64,000 bases of DNA, taken from Neobacillus mesonae (GTDB taxonomy: Bacteria > Bacillota > Bacilli > Paenibacillales > Paenibacillaceae). The stretch is from assembly GCA_023715865.1 (NCBI GenBank), contig JAMBOW010000002.1:248001-312000 (forward strand), given 5' to 3'. Positions 18,601-26,644 of this stretch are shown one piece after another. The notes under the pieces were generated by a model. That model worked only from the letters and a program-made list of their open reading frames with translations, searched no databases and was not told the DNA's origin. The stretch's first letter is position 1; each line of letters opens with the position of its first letter. A program made the position numbers and the translations under genes.

Positions 18601-19297
18601 ACGCGTCTTCAACGCTTCTGCGATATTCTCCAAAAGAAAGCTCCTGATCTCGATGCTTGTCAATTTGAGTAACAATCAAATAAAGGGGCTTTCCCCAATC
18701 GGACAAGCTTTTTGCAAAGGATAGGTTGTTTTCAGACTGGACATGGTTATAATCCATAACATAAAATACCGCATCCGCTAAATGCAAGGCAGAATCTGTC
18801 GCTTGTTTATGAGCCCCGTCTGTCGAATCCACACCAGGTGTATCAAGCAGTACAGCATGATCGTGAAGCAGTGCTACATCATCCCAAACTTCAATAAATG
18901 CATACTGCTCCCCGTTTTTACAGTACTCATCCAGCTCATCAGGTGAAACAACGATAGGATCGATAAGGGATAACTGTTCCTCCTTATTTGCTTCCAGGGA
19001 TGGGGCTGGGTATATCTTGGCCTGCTTGGTACCGTTCCGGATCGCGACGACATTTGCGCTCGTTGGTACTGGGCTTGAAGGAAGCACTTTTTTTCCGCAT
19101 AAGCTGTTAATCAGACTCGATTTACCTGCCGAGAAATGACCGCAAAATGCAAGTGTCAGTTCGCTGGCTGAAGCTTTAATTTGAAGATCCTTCATAGTCT
19201 GTGCAGCCTGCGCATCCCCATGATCTATAAAGAGCTTCTGCAAATCTTGTAAACGCATACGTAAATCATTGTTCTGCCTCTTTATGTTCGTCAGCAT
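15614..19297 (-). CDS. dynA: Two-domain bacterial dynamin, DynA/YpbR type
   Basis: This 1227-residue protein contains two dynamin-like GTPase modules in tandem, as in B. subtilis DynA (YpbR), which fuses membranes and helps cells survive membrane damage and phage. Module 1: P-loop GHFSAGKS (53-60), DTPG (152-155), TQID (210-213). Module 2: P-loop GAFSAGKSS near residue 650, VDTPGADS near 805, NASD near 868. Long charged coiled-coil stalks follow each G domain. An Ala/Pro/Glu-rich linker lies at about 545-620. The DNA at about 17205-17570, coding for the linker end and the second P-loop, is far richer in G+C than the rest of the gene. Start ATG is at 19297 with AAGAGGAC nearby, a close-spaced site. 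Confidence 0.9.
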   Translation of the reverse strand: MLTNIKRQNNDLRMRLQDLQKLFIDHGDAQAAQTMKDLQIKASASELTLAFCGHFSAGKSSLINSLCGKKVLPSSPVPTSANVVAIRNGTKQAKIYPAPSLEANKEEQLSLIDPIVVSPDELDEYCKNGEQYAFIEVWDDVALLHDHAVLLDTPGVDSTDGAHKQATDSALHLADAVFYVMDYNHVQSENNLSFAKSLSDWGKPLYLIVTQIDKHRDQELSFGEYRRSVEDAFKAWEVSYAGLLFTTLRKPEHPYNQLNRLSEVIEKLLAIRTELLNHSLTSSASHISKQFLLKYEELREERRTKLLEQMGGEEGAARLSAEKSALERKMKEEMELPIQEMNRFREEVDRLLANANLTPSDVRDAAEKYLESRRPGFKVGFLFSAGKTEQEKRERYEKFWSLFSKQAEGQAAYHLKTMLRQWGSAHELWNEEWDHKLDDKLYQVDEELITARRTPDGAVTGEYVLNYCKELRADLTAQYRKSVLEFAEQLLADLNLKTEKVLADLEKERVQLGTQSAAVEAYEAIELEIAGISSAVKAMLPADDELTSGMLPEVPEPAVPESEGIAAAGISAKETEADIPAATRAPRERIARGPLAARRHERLSAAAAGLEQAAALVAPYPAMKSAVRGLTARAGSLAGGSFTLALFGAFSAGKSSFANALLGEAVLPVSPHPTTAAINRIMAPAEGAAHRTARVAMKTREALWQDLVYSFDLLGLGKPKEHSWKDKVAALTPQQVHPAGRPHYSFLKAAAAGYDEAEAKLGIAWIASMDEYRSYVAEEKKSCFVDSIDLYYNCELTDQGIILVDTPGADSINARHTGVTFNYMKNADALVFVTYYNHAFSQGDRQFLSQLGRVKDAKSMDNMFFVINASDLASSEEELELVKEHVTTQLLQNGVRVPQVYPVSSLLALEAKQADDMDKLDMSRFAAFERAFGHFAGDELPDLAINAACKEVGHVRQRVEQWIRDARQGEAERVARKRMLNEIKQQGLDLLAAYGSLNKNAEIAQEMKELLFHVGQRISYRISEFMSDAFHPSVLREDQGDLKGIFQSSGRELLRILYLEIEQELLATTLRMESKGRQLVQEEAQRTCRRLSDISDGVNVYSEVTGAWETPSLRRKDLSDPIVWKNAWKYFKNPKHFFEGPGRKQLQAALEPEIKQLLLQELGYNEEHLIDYYQQLTRSVLQDHQLLMEEQWSEEISGLLAALEFSSDIGTLEELASQLSNLEEKMI

Positions 19298-19400
19298 GTC
19301 CTCTTAAGACTCCCTCTCTTCATCTCTCTTAAATATGTATATTTTATCATTCACCTGCGTAGAAATGAACCTTAAGGTCGTTAAATTCCTCATTGTATAA

Positions 19401-19434
19401 TAAAAAAACCAGGCACCTGACTCAGGTACCTGGT
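19401..19434 (-). terminator. Terminator of the small gene 19483-19752
   Basis: AACCAGG-x-ACCTGA pairs with its complement across a two-base loop (19408-19434, with mismatches in the stem), and seven T follow on the minus strand. Confidence 0.8.
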
Positions 19435-19482
19435 TATATCCACGTTCTTCACTATGGAATCTTCACATCTTGAATATTGTAA

Positions 19483-19752
19483 TTAGATTGCATTTTCAAG
19501 TTCAGGAATTAAAATCTCAAACACTTGACCATGCTGCAGAATTGTAATATTTCTGCCTTTATCCTTCATAACGACCACTTCAGGCTTAGTCGACATACGC
19601 TCCAAATAATGCTCTGGTACTTCGCCGGAATGACTGACTGTGATGCCTTCAATTTCTTTTTCTTCATTTTCGCTCATTTCTGTTGAGACGATCTCTTCGA
19701 AAATATCAGAAAAAGCTTCAAATTTGTCAGTGTAAACGGAAATACATTTCAT
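19483..19752 (-). CDS. Small acidic protein of unknown function
   Basis: I do not recognise this 89-residue protein with certainty. It begins MKCISVYTDKFEAFSDIFEE and has an acidic centre (ENEEKEIEG) followed by a beta-rich part (PEVVVMKDKGRNITILQHG). No signal peptide or membrane helix is visible. It lies 17 bases after nth on the same strand and is followed by a clear terminator, so it is the last gene of a two-gene unit. In B. subtilis a small gene (ypbS) is next to the dynamin gene ypbR; this may be the positional counterpart, but I cannot confirm homology. Confidence 0.7.
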   Translation of the reverse strand: MKCISVYTDKFEAFSDIFEEIVSTEMSENEEKEIEGITVSHSGEVPEHYLERMSTKPEVVVMKDKGRNITILQHGQVFEILIPELENAI

Positions 19753-19769
19753 GGTTAACTCATCCTCTA

Positions 19770-20474
19770 CTATTCATTTACAATTTCTTTAGGTAAAGCA
19801 GATGAACTACGTTCATTATCCTTCCTGATTTTGGACGTTTTCATACGCTTCTTGCCCTCACGGCATACATCGAGCAGCGGGCATACCTGACATTTCGGAG
19901 TCTGTGCCTTGCAATGATAGCGTCCGAAGAAGATCAGCCTATGATGCGTGAGTGTCCATTCATCCTTAGGAACTTTCTTCATCAGCTTCTTTTCAACTTC
20001 AAGTACAGAATCTTTCCAATTGACCAGCCCCAGACGCTTAGACACCCGTTCTACGTGCGTATCGACCGCAATAGCTGGAACTCCAAACGCGTTGGAAACC
20101 ACAACATTCGCTGTTTTACGGCCGACCCCTGGTAACAGAACCAGCTTGTCATGGGCTTCTGGGACCGCTCCTCCGTACTGTTCAATTAGAATACGGCACA
20201 GATTTTGTATATGCTTCGCCTTGTTCCGGTACAATCCGATTCGCCGAATATCCTGCTGAAGCTCCTCAAGCGAAACAGACAGATAATCCTCAGGAGTTTT
20301 GTACTTCTGAAACAAATCGGCTGTCACTTTATTTACAGTTTCGTCCGTACATTGCGCTGATAACAATACAGCAATCGTTAACTCAAACGCATTGCTGTGG
20401 TTTAATTCGCAATGGGCATCAGGAAACATATTAGCAATCGTATCAAGAATATGGCGAACAGTCGCTGCATTCAT
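19770..20474 (-). CDS. nth: Endonuclease III, base-excision repair glycosylase/AP lyase
   Basis: This 234-residue enzyme removes oxidised pyrimidines and cleaves at abasic sites. The helix-hairpin-helix LPGVGRKTANVV contains the catalytic K120, and D138 lies in AVDTHVERVS; these are the same numbers as in E. coli. The C-terminal iron-sulfur loop has cysteines at 188, 195, 198 and 204 (C-x6-C-x2-C-x5-C). The ATG at 20474 follows GGAGGTAAG; a longer frame from 20510 has no ribosome site and starts inside the terminator of the upstream gene. In B. subtilis nth follows dnaD; here dnaD is 21 kb away. Confidence 0.94.
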   Translation of the reverse strand: MNAATVRHILDTIANMFPDAHCELNHSNAFELTIAVLLSAQCTDETVNKVTADLFQKYKTPEDYLSVSLEELQQDIRRIGLYRNKAKHIQNLCRILIEQYGGAVPEAHDKLVLLPGVGRKTANVVVSNAFGVPAIAVDTHVERVSKRLGLVNWKDSVLEVEKKLMKKVPKDEWTLTHHRLIFFGRYHCKAQTPKCQVCPLLDVCREGKKRMKTSKIRKDNERSSSALPKEIVNE

Positions 20475-20492
20475 GAAGAGCTTACCTCCCAC

Positions 20493-20531
20493 AAAAAAAC
20501 GTCTTGACACGAATTGGTCCGTATCAAGACG
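20493..20531 (-). terminator. Terminator of the SLH-domain gene
   Basis: CGTCTTGA (20500-20507) pairs with TCAAGACG (20524-20531), and seven T follow on the minus strand. It ends just before the nth ribosome binding site. Confidence 0.82.
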
Positions 20532-20563
20532 GTCATTCTTTTTCTAGCCGCTTAAAGAAATGA

Positions 20564-23281
20564 CTACTGTTTAGAAATCTCCATAACTACGTTATTGAGC
20601 AGATACAATACAATATTATCATTATCTTTAAGAGATTGCACGCTTAAAGTAGCGTCTCCCTCATGAATGTAAACATTTGGTGACAAATTGAAGCGATAAT
20701 TATTATCTGTCAGAGAGGAACGCTTCACTTGCAATTCGCTTCCACTATATTTCCAAAATGTTTTGTTAAGAGCTGTAAGCACCTGGAATACAGGAGTTCC
20801 ATCCGCATCCTTCGTCAAGATCACATGGTCTGAAGCAGCAAGTGCACTTAGCGATGTTGATGTGCTGCCATTTTTAACAACCTTCACTTTACCGCTGACC
20901 GTAACAGATTCACTTCCGCCGGTTGTTGTTTTATAGCTGACCGTGCTGCCATTAATAGCGGTAATTTCACCCCAGGTTTGTTTGACCACGGAAACAGCAG
21001 TCGGAGTATTGCCATCAAACGAAACATTGATAAGCATTCCCTTCTGCAGATCAGAAGGCTTGATCACTGCACCATTATCATTTGTAATTTTGATGTTATC
21101 TACATAGATTTGGCTGGTTGTTCCGTCTTTTTTCACTTCTGCCCGGTAGTTCGTTGAATTTAGCGACACTAGCTCAAACTGAGCTGCGGATTTAACATAC
21201 AATTTGCTAAGTGAATCCTGGTTACCGTTAAGCATCGCCGTTACTTGGTCTCCGACACTCACATCAGACAAGGAGGCTGACCCTTTACCATAAAGCTCAA
21301 CCGCAGGTGTGGACTGGTACGGAATTGTAACACTTTGTCCGTTAGTCTGGATCAGCTTCACTGTTTTGGACGAAGTATTGATCTCAGAAACCGTACCCTC
21401 GTATTTGTACACAATGCTGACGGACAGCGCTCTTGTACCGATCGTGGTCAGGTTTACCTTTCTCCCATCTGTCAAATAAGGCTCAATACCAGATAATGAA
21501 GGATTTGTGCTGTTATACTCTACTTTTGTCGAGTCGCTTAGTGTAAATACATGCGGCTTTTGGTTCGAGTCAAGCACTGTCAGCAATTTTGTTTTGCTGT
21601 TATAGGACACGACAGTGACCATGTTCATCGGTTCCATTTGCCGATTAAGTACTTGAATTTTAGTAACCTGATCATCTGAGTTCAAAGTCAGCTCTACCTC
21701 GTCGCCGGATGTTTTGTCTGCAAGCAAGTCAGTCAGCTTAGGTTCTTCTATGCCGCTAATAATAATTTGCGGGTTGTCTGCGATTAATTTGACTTCCAAT
21801 GAACCATTCCGGTCATATGTAATGGTTGAAAGATTCGAGCCAAGCTCATACAATGTACCGCGGACGGTGCGCTCAACTCCTGCCGTTACTTCGATCGATT
21901 GGGTTACACTATCTTTGATAGAGTACTTGATGAGAGTACCTTCCTTCAGCTCTGACAAAGTTACAATTTCGTTATGATAGCGAATGATGGTAGCCCCATC
22001 TACTACTTTCAAAACATCTGTTGAGCCTGAGCTGTTAACCACTGTTACTGTTTTGGCACTGGAATCAATAGACTGGATCGTTCCTTCAGCCGATTTGTTT
22101 ACCATGCCGGATTTAACATGTATGGCCACCGGATTTTTTGCGGCAGTGAAGGTTTCGCGCTGTAGTTCAATGATGCTGCCAGCTGTAATATTCTCCGGCT
22201 TAATTACTTGTCCGTTCTGATCATAAAATACGGTACGGTCTGTATAAGAGAACTCTTGGTACGTATCTCCTGCAAACAGCCAAACTTTATTGCCCGACAA
22301 GCGTTCAAAGCTTCCCTCTATTGTTTCTACTTGAGGAACATCGCTTGTATTTTCTACATAAGCCGCTGTTAAATTCTTGCCAGATACGACTACTTCAGTG
22401 TACAGCTTGATATCCGATGCAGCGATTTTCGCGGAAGATGAACTATTAAAGAATGGTGTAGCTGAATTTACTGTAAAGCTTACATACTCGCTTCCTGTGT
22501 ACAAAGTTAATTTACTGTCTGTAAGTTCGGTTATGTATCCTTTGTACTGATTTTCGTATTGATAGTCACTATATTCCCCGCCGCGGTTAAAAAATGCCGC
22601 TATTTCTGCACGGGTGACATTGCCTTGAGGGTTAAATTTATTGCCTGTCGTACCATGAGCTATTTCTAGATCAGCTGCAAGATTCACATAGGGTTTGTTT
22701 GCTGCCGTAATTTGGCTGTCGTCTGCAAAGCTGGTGGCACTATTTCCTCCGGACTTCGCTTCGCTTTCTTTACCGATGGCTCGAATAACCAATTTCGCAA
22801 TCCATTCCCGTGAGGCTTTCTGCTGTCCCCAATTCTCTTCTTTTTGAACTGCTTGCAACTCTTCCTCATCATCGAGCAAGCCGAGTTCAAAAGCGAGGGA
22901 AACATAAGACTTCGCATATTCGCTCGTCGTTATGCCATTTGGCAGCTTAATGCTGCTGCCGGAAGGCAGATTTGATCTTTGATTCATGAAACGGACGGCG
23001 ATCGTCACGGCTTCCTGTTTAGTTACCGCATCTCCCGGTCTAAACAGACCTTTATCACCGACTAAGATATCCAAAGCTGCAAATTTGTAAATATGTTTCT
23101 CTGCCCAGTATCCGCTCTTTACATCGCTGAATGCGCCTGTTGCCGCCGTACTGACAGCAGCGGGAGCTGTCTCAGCTCCCGCCACTCCTGCACCGGCACT
23201 CAGCGCCATCAGACTGGCGAGCATGGCAGATACCATCTTTTTGGAACGCTTGGAATTGATATCGCTAGGTTTGAAAGTCAA
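20564..23281 (-). CDS. SLH-domain cell-surface protein
   Basis: This 905-residue secreted protein has a signal peptide (KRSKK, hydrophobic stretch, cleavage near AGAETAPA) and three S-layer homology domains at about residues 48-235 (AFSDVKSGYWAEKHIYKF; a diverged second; FNPQGNVTRAEIAAFF). SLH domains bind pyruvylated wall polymers. The remaining 650 residues are repeated beta-rich units of the form G-x-I-x-x-I-D-S-S-x-x-T-V, without a recognised enzyme domain. The start is a TTG at 23281, eight bases after GAGAGGAG; upstream in-frame codons lack a ribosome site and would spoil the signal peptide. A terminator follows. It probably has a structural surface role alongside the neighbouring lipoprotein and amidase. 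Confidence 0.85.
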   Translation of the reverse strand: MTFKPSDINSKRSKKMVSAMLASLMALSAGAGVAGAETAPAAVSTAATGAFSDVKSGYWAEKHIYKFAALDILVGDKGLFRPGDAVTKQEAVTIAVRFMNQRSNLPSGSSIKLPNGITTSEYAKSYVSLAFELGLLDDEEELQAVQKEENWGQQKASREWIAKLVIRAIGKESEAKSGGNSATSFADDSQITAANKPYVNLAADLEIAHGTTGNKFNPQGNVTRAEIAAFFNRGGEYSDYQYENQYKGYITELTDSKLTLYTGSEYVSFTVNSATPFFNSSSSAKIAASDIKLYTEVVVSGKNLTAAYVENTSDVPQVETIEGSFERLSGNKVWLFAGDTYQEFSYTDRTVFYDQNGQVIKPENITAGSIIELQRETFTAAKNPVAIHVKSGMVNKSAEGTIQSIDSSAKTVTVVNSSGSTDVLKVVDGATIIRYHNEIVTLSELKEGTLIKYSIKDSVTQSIEVTAGVERTVRGTLYELGSNLSTITYDRNGSLEVKLIADNPQIIISGIEEPKLTDLLADKTSGDEVELTLNSDDQVTKIQVLNRQMEPMNMVTVVSYNSKTKLLTVLDSNQKPHVFTLSDSTKVEYNSTNPSLSGIEPYLTDGRKVNLTTIGTRALSVSIVYKYEGTVSEINTSSKTVKLIQTNGQSVTIPYQSTPAVELYGKGSASLSDVSVGDQVTAMLNGNQDSLSKLYVKSAAQFELVSLNSTNYRAEVKKDGTTSQIYVDNIKITNDNGAVIKPSDLQKGMLINVSFDGNTPTAVSVVKQTWGEITAINGSTVSYKTTTGGSESVTVSGKVKVVKNGSTSTSLSALAASDHVILTKDADGTPVFQVLTALNKTFWKYSGSELQVKRSSLTDNNYRFNLSPNVYIHEGDATLSVQSLKDNDNIVLYLLNNVVMEISKQ

Positions 23282-23360
23282 AATAACTTCTCCTCTCTTT
23301 ACGTGTACATCAATTTTACTTACCATGTTCGTCAGCAAGATATTGCTAGTTGCTTTATGC

Positions 23361-24032
23361 CTATTCTCTTGTCATTGGGTGTTCGAGGTCAACATGACCC
23401 ATCAGACTTTCTTTTTGCTCACCATCTACAAGCAGCTCGATTGATTCTACTTCTTCGAACTGGAAGAAGGTTTGCTTGAGGGCGTCAATGGCAAAAATCT
23501 CTCCGCTCGAGCCTAGATTAGCTGTCGCTGGAATCTTCAAGTCTAGCGTAATATTACCGCCTTCTACTTCCAGCTTGTTAATTGTAATCTCGTCAGACCA
23601 TAAAGGCACGAGCTCTTCACTGTCACTTTGCTGAAGCGCCTTGAAAGCTGCCTCATACTTGCTCCAGTTGCTCTTATACGAGATCGTCTGAGTTGCTGAT
23701 TTTACTTCAAGCAGCTCAGGATCCGTATAGTACACCTGGATGCTTGTCTCTTGACTCTCTTCATTCGCAGCGGACTCACCGTTTCCGTTATTCCCTGTGC
23801 CCGTGCTTGTACCTCCAGAACCGTTCACTGCATCGGTCTCAGTAGGAGTTTCTTCTGGCTCGGTCACATCCTCTTGTGCATTCTCTTCCGGCGTCTCTTG
23901 TTCACCTTCAGCGCCTTGCTGCTGTTCCGGCTGAGTGCTTGGCGGCGAGGCTGTCGGATTGTTGCCGCAGGCTGCAAGCGTCGTAAGTGAAACTGCAAGT
24001 AGTGCGATCATCCACCATTTTTTTTGTGTCAT
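23361..24032 (-). CDS. GerMN-domain lipoprotein
   Basis: This 223-residue protein has a lipoprotein signal with lipobox LAAC (cysteine 22), a long linker rich in Glu, Thr, Gly and Asn (about 25-90), and a C-terminal GerMN domain (about 95-215; VYYTDPELLEV, ALQQSDSEELVPLW, NITLDLKIPA, FFQFEEVESIELLVDGE). GerMN occurs in GerM, which is involved in sporulation and germination, and in other envelope lipoproteins. The start follows AAAAAGGGTGATATGG. It lies 26 bases after the AMIN amidase on the same strand, so the two form an operon that probably acts on peptidoglycan. Confidence 0.86.
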   Translation of the reverse strand: MTQKKWWMIALLAVSLTTLAACGNNPTASPPSTQPEQQQGAEGEQETPEENAQEDVTEPEETPTETDAVNGSGGTSTGTGNNGNGESAANEESQETSIQVYYTDPELLEVKSATQTISYKSNWSKYEAAFKALQQSDSEELVPLWSDEITINKLEVEGGNITLDLKIPATANLGSSGEIFAIDALKQTFFQFEEVESIELLVDGEQKESLMGHVDLEHPMTRE

Positions 24033-24058
24033 TCCATATCACCCTTTTTTGTCAGCTA

Positions 24059-25453
24059 TTACATTCCCAAATATTCCTTGATGCCTTTGACTACACCTTC
24101 AGCTACACGATTCTGGAACGTTGTATTGAAGAGTGAAGCTTCATCGTTCTTGTTGCTAAGGAATCCAACCTCCAGCAATATAGCCGGCATCGTTGTATCT
24201 CTTATAACCGCGAAATTTCCTGTTTTAACACCGCGGTCTCTGAGACCAGCTGCCTGCACCATGTACTTATGCACGGTGTTCGCCAGCGATTTGCTGTTGG
24301 AGCGGTAATAATAAGTTTCCGATCCCGTTGCTGAAGCTGGTCCGCTGTTCGCATGAATGGACAGGAATAGATCAGCCTTCGCATTGTTTGCAACTTTAAC
24401 CCGCTCAGACAATTCAAGGAATGTATCGTCATCACGTGTCATGATGACATTGATTCCGGATTCCTTTTTCAGCAATTGTTCGATTTTGAGTGCCAGGGAC
24501 AAGTTAAAATCTTTCTCTTTCTTCCCTGTCACACCGATAGCACCCGGATCCTGGTATCCGTGCCCGGCATCAATAACGACTGTCTTCTTCTTCGTAGTTG
24601 GCGGCGTGGTTCCAACGCTGTCAGTATCCAAAGTTACAGTGATCATTCCTGCGCTGGACGTGGTCATTTTGTAGTTCATTGCGTAGCTTAGATCAATGAC
24701 GACACGTACGGTTGAAGGTTCATTACTGAACAGTGCATATCTAACTTTCTCAACGCCTTCATAACCGTCCACAATGATCTGTCCAGCTATGCTCTTCGTA
24801 ATATCGAGTGCTTGCGTATCCGCAAACAGAGTGCTAAATTCAGAATTTGGAATATCAACGACAATTCGGTCAGGCGATGACATCTTGAATGCGGATGGTA
24901 CTGCTCCTCCGCTTGTAGCAATCATAAGCTTGCTGTCGGTAAAACTGATGCCGTTAACCTGAGTTAAACTTGAGTCGTTGCCATTTCCACCTGCAGGAGG
25001 TGTTACTTCTCCGCCACCGGAACCGCTTGACGAATTAAGATATACAGTTTTAGTCGAATTGTTCCAGCTTACCTTCATCCCCATTGCCTCTCCTACGAAG
25101 CGGATCGGGACAAGTGTTGTACCATTCTTGATAATTGGCGCAGCGTCAAGACTGACGGTAGAACCATTAACGGTCGCTGTCTTTTTGCCAGCCACCATTT
25201 TAATTACTGTTTGATCCTGCTTTATAGTAACCGTCTTCGTCTTCTGCTCCCAACCGACACTGTAACCTAACTTCTCCGAGACGACACGAATGGGTATCAT
25301 TACTTTACTGTTAATATTCTCTGCCTTTACGCCAGAGGGAAGACTTAATTGGCTGCCATCGAGAACAATCTTGATGTCTGTCGCTGCTTGTCCAAATCCG
25401 GGGAATATCCACATGAAGCACAGCAAAGCGACCAAAACTTTTAACTTTTTCAT
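24059..25453 (-). CDS. N-acetylmuramoyl-L-alanine amidase with AMIN domain
   Basis: This 464-residue secreted enzyme cleaves the bond between MurNAc and L-Ala in peptidoglycan. Domains in order: signal peptide (1-24), copper-amine-oxidase-like N-terminal domain (about 28-140), Gly/Pro linker, AMIN domain (about 165-277), and Amidase_3 catalytic domain (289-464). Zinc ligands H298 (DAGHG), E313 and H367 (SIHAN) and catalytic E428 (LLEVGF) are all present. AMIN domains target division sites or the wall. It is followed by the GerMN lipoprotein gene and then the SLH protein. The roughly 490-base gap upstream holds its promoter, a short remnant-like frame and the leuD terminator. Confidence 0.92.
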   Translation of the reverse strand: MKKLKVLVALLCFMWIFPGFGQAATDIKIVLDGSQLSLPSGVKAENINSKVMIPIRVVSEKLGYSVGWEQKTKTVTIKQDQTVIKMVAGKKTATVNGSTVSLDAAPIIKNGTTLVPIRFVGEAMGMKVSWNNSTKTVYLNSSSGSGGGEVTPPAGGNGNDSSLTQVNGISFTDSKLMIATSGGAVPSAFKMSSPDRIVVDIPNSEFSTLFADTQALDITKSIAGQIIVDGYEGVEKVRYALFSNEPSTVRVVIDLSYAMNYKMTTSSAGMITVTLDTDSVGTTPPTTKKKTVVIDAGHGYQDPGAIGVTGKKEKDFNLSLALKIEQLLKKESGINVIMTRDDDTFLELSERVKVANNAKADLFLSIHANSGPASATGSETYYYRSNSKSLANTVHKYMVQAAGLRDRGVKTGNFAVIRDTTMPAILLEVGFLSNKNDEASLFNTTFQNRVAEGVVKGIKEYLGM

Positions 25454-25743
25454 CCGTCACCCTTCCAATTCTGCATTTTTTTGATTTTAGCCTTCTCTCT
25501 ATTAAAGATAGAAAGAAACCAGCTATTAACAAAAGATTAGACGACAGAAATGGGTAAAAGTTGCGGATTTATATTATCATATCAAAAAATTAGGCGTCAT
25601 GGTGCTACGAATTTGTCATATTTTAGCATCCTAACCTTTCATCCGTGTTACTTTTCACTTCAAATAATATTCGAAAGACAGGATTCTCTTCAGGTATAAA
25701 GCTACCTTGACAAGAGTATTACCTGCTATAAATCTATTAAAAT

Positions 25744-25935
25744 TTAACGATCAGATGTTATCACATCATTGTAAATAACCTGCGCTGCCATTGCCCGGCT
25801 GGTATTCTTCATCGGATTCAGCTGATTTGCTTCTTCTCCCTTGGAAGCCAGATAAGCATGAATATAATCTTTGTGCTTGCTGTTTGCAAAAAAACAGGCT
25901 TGGATACAAACATCCAGCCTGTTTTTCAAAAACAA
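25744..25935 (-). pseudogene. Short frame, possible 3' gene remnant
   Basis: A frame of 63 codons lies between leuD and the amidase gene. Its first 17 codons coincide with the leuD terminator hairpin and look like non-coding sequence, but the rest (KHKDYIHAYLASKGEEANQ, then NPMKNTSRAMAAQVIYND) has a protein-like composition. NTSRAMAAQVIYN recalls the end of an SLH motif. No ribosome site precedes any start. I read it as a possible remnant of a lost gene; it could also be a chance frame. The rest of 25454-25743 shows no gene. Confidence 0.3.
25886..25924 (-). terminator. Terminator of leuCD
   Basis: AAACAGGCT-x-GGAT arms pair around CAAAC (25892-25924), with T-rich sequence TTTTTTTGC following on the minus strand. 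It lies about 23 bases past the leuD stop codon. Confidence 0.82.
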
Positions 25936-25946
25936 ATTATAAAAGC

Positions 25947-26549
25947 TTAAGCGAACAAAGTTGCAGCATGCTTCTGCTCATAATCGGAGATTGCATCCTC
26001 ATGTTGAAGCGTTAAGCCGATATCATCAAGCCCTTGCAGTAAAAATTGTCTGCGGTGCTCATCCAGATCGAATTGGATTGACAAGCCTTGATTATCTGTA
26101 ATCGTCTTATTATCCAGGTCAACGTTCAACTCATAACCTGCGTTCGCATTGGTACGCTGGAACAGATCTTCCACTTGCTCCTCAGAAAGCTTAATTGGCA
26201 AAATACCATTCTTGAAGCAGTTATTATAAAAGATATCCGCAAATGAAGGAGCAATGACGCAGCGGAATCCGTAATCCAGAATCGCCCATGGAGCATGCTC
26301 ACGTGATGAGCCGCAGCCGAAGTTAGCTCTTGAAATGAGGACGGAAGCACCCTTGTACTGATCCTGGTTCAATGAGAAGCTTGGAATTTCATTTCCCTCT
26401 TCGTCAAATCTCCATTCAAAGAACAAAAATTGTCCAAAACCCGTACGTTCAATTCTTTTCAGAAATTGCTTCGGAATAATGGCATCGGTATCCACATTAA
26501 CCCGGTCTACAGGTGCAACAATACCTGTTAATTTCGTAAAAGCCTCCAT
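25947..26549 (-). CDS. leuD: 3-isopropylmalate dehydratase small subunit
   Basis: This 200-residue subunit forms with LeuC the isomerase that converts 2- to 3-isopropylmalate in leucine synthesis. Family signatures include [35 protein letters not shown] and the swivel-domain end. The ATG at 26549 follows GAGAGGAGAAAC; a frame opening six codons earlier has no ribosome site. The gene follows leuC by 95 bases and ends before a strong terminator. The other leucine genes (leuA, leuB) are not in the window. Confidence 0.95.
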   Translation of the reverse strand: MEAFTKLTGIVAPVDRVNVDTDAIIPKQFLKRIERTGFGQFLFFEWRFDEEGNEIPSFSLNQDQYKGASVLISRANFGCGSSREHAPWAILDYGFRCVIAPSFADIFYNNCFKNGILPIKLSEEQVEDLFQRTNANAGYELNVDLDNKTITDNQGLSIQFDLDEHRRQFLLQGLDDIGLTLQHEDAISDYEQKHAATLFA

Positions 26550-26644
26550 GCTCGTTTCTCCTCTCAATTCTAAATGATATCAACTCTATATTTTAAGCAG
26601 CACATTCTGCTTAATACTTACTAATCATTAGTCCTTATTGCTAA

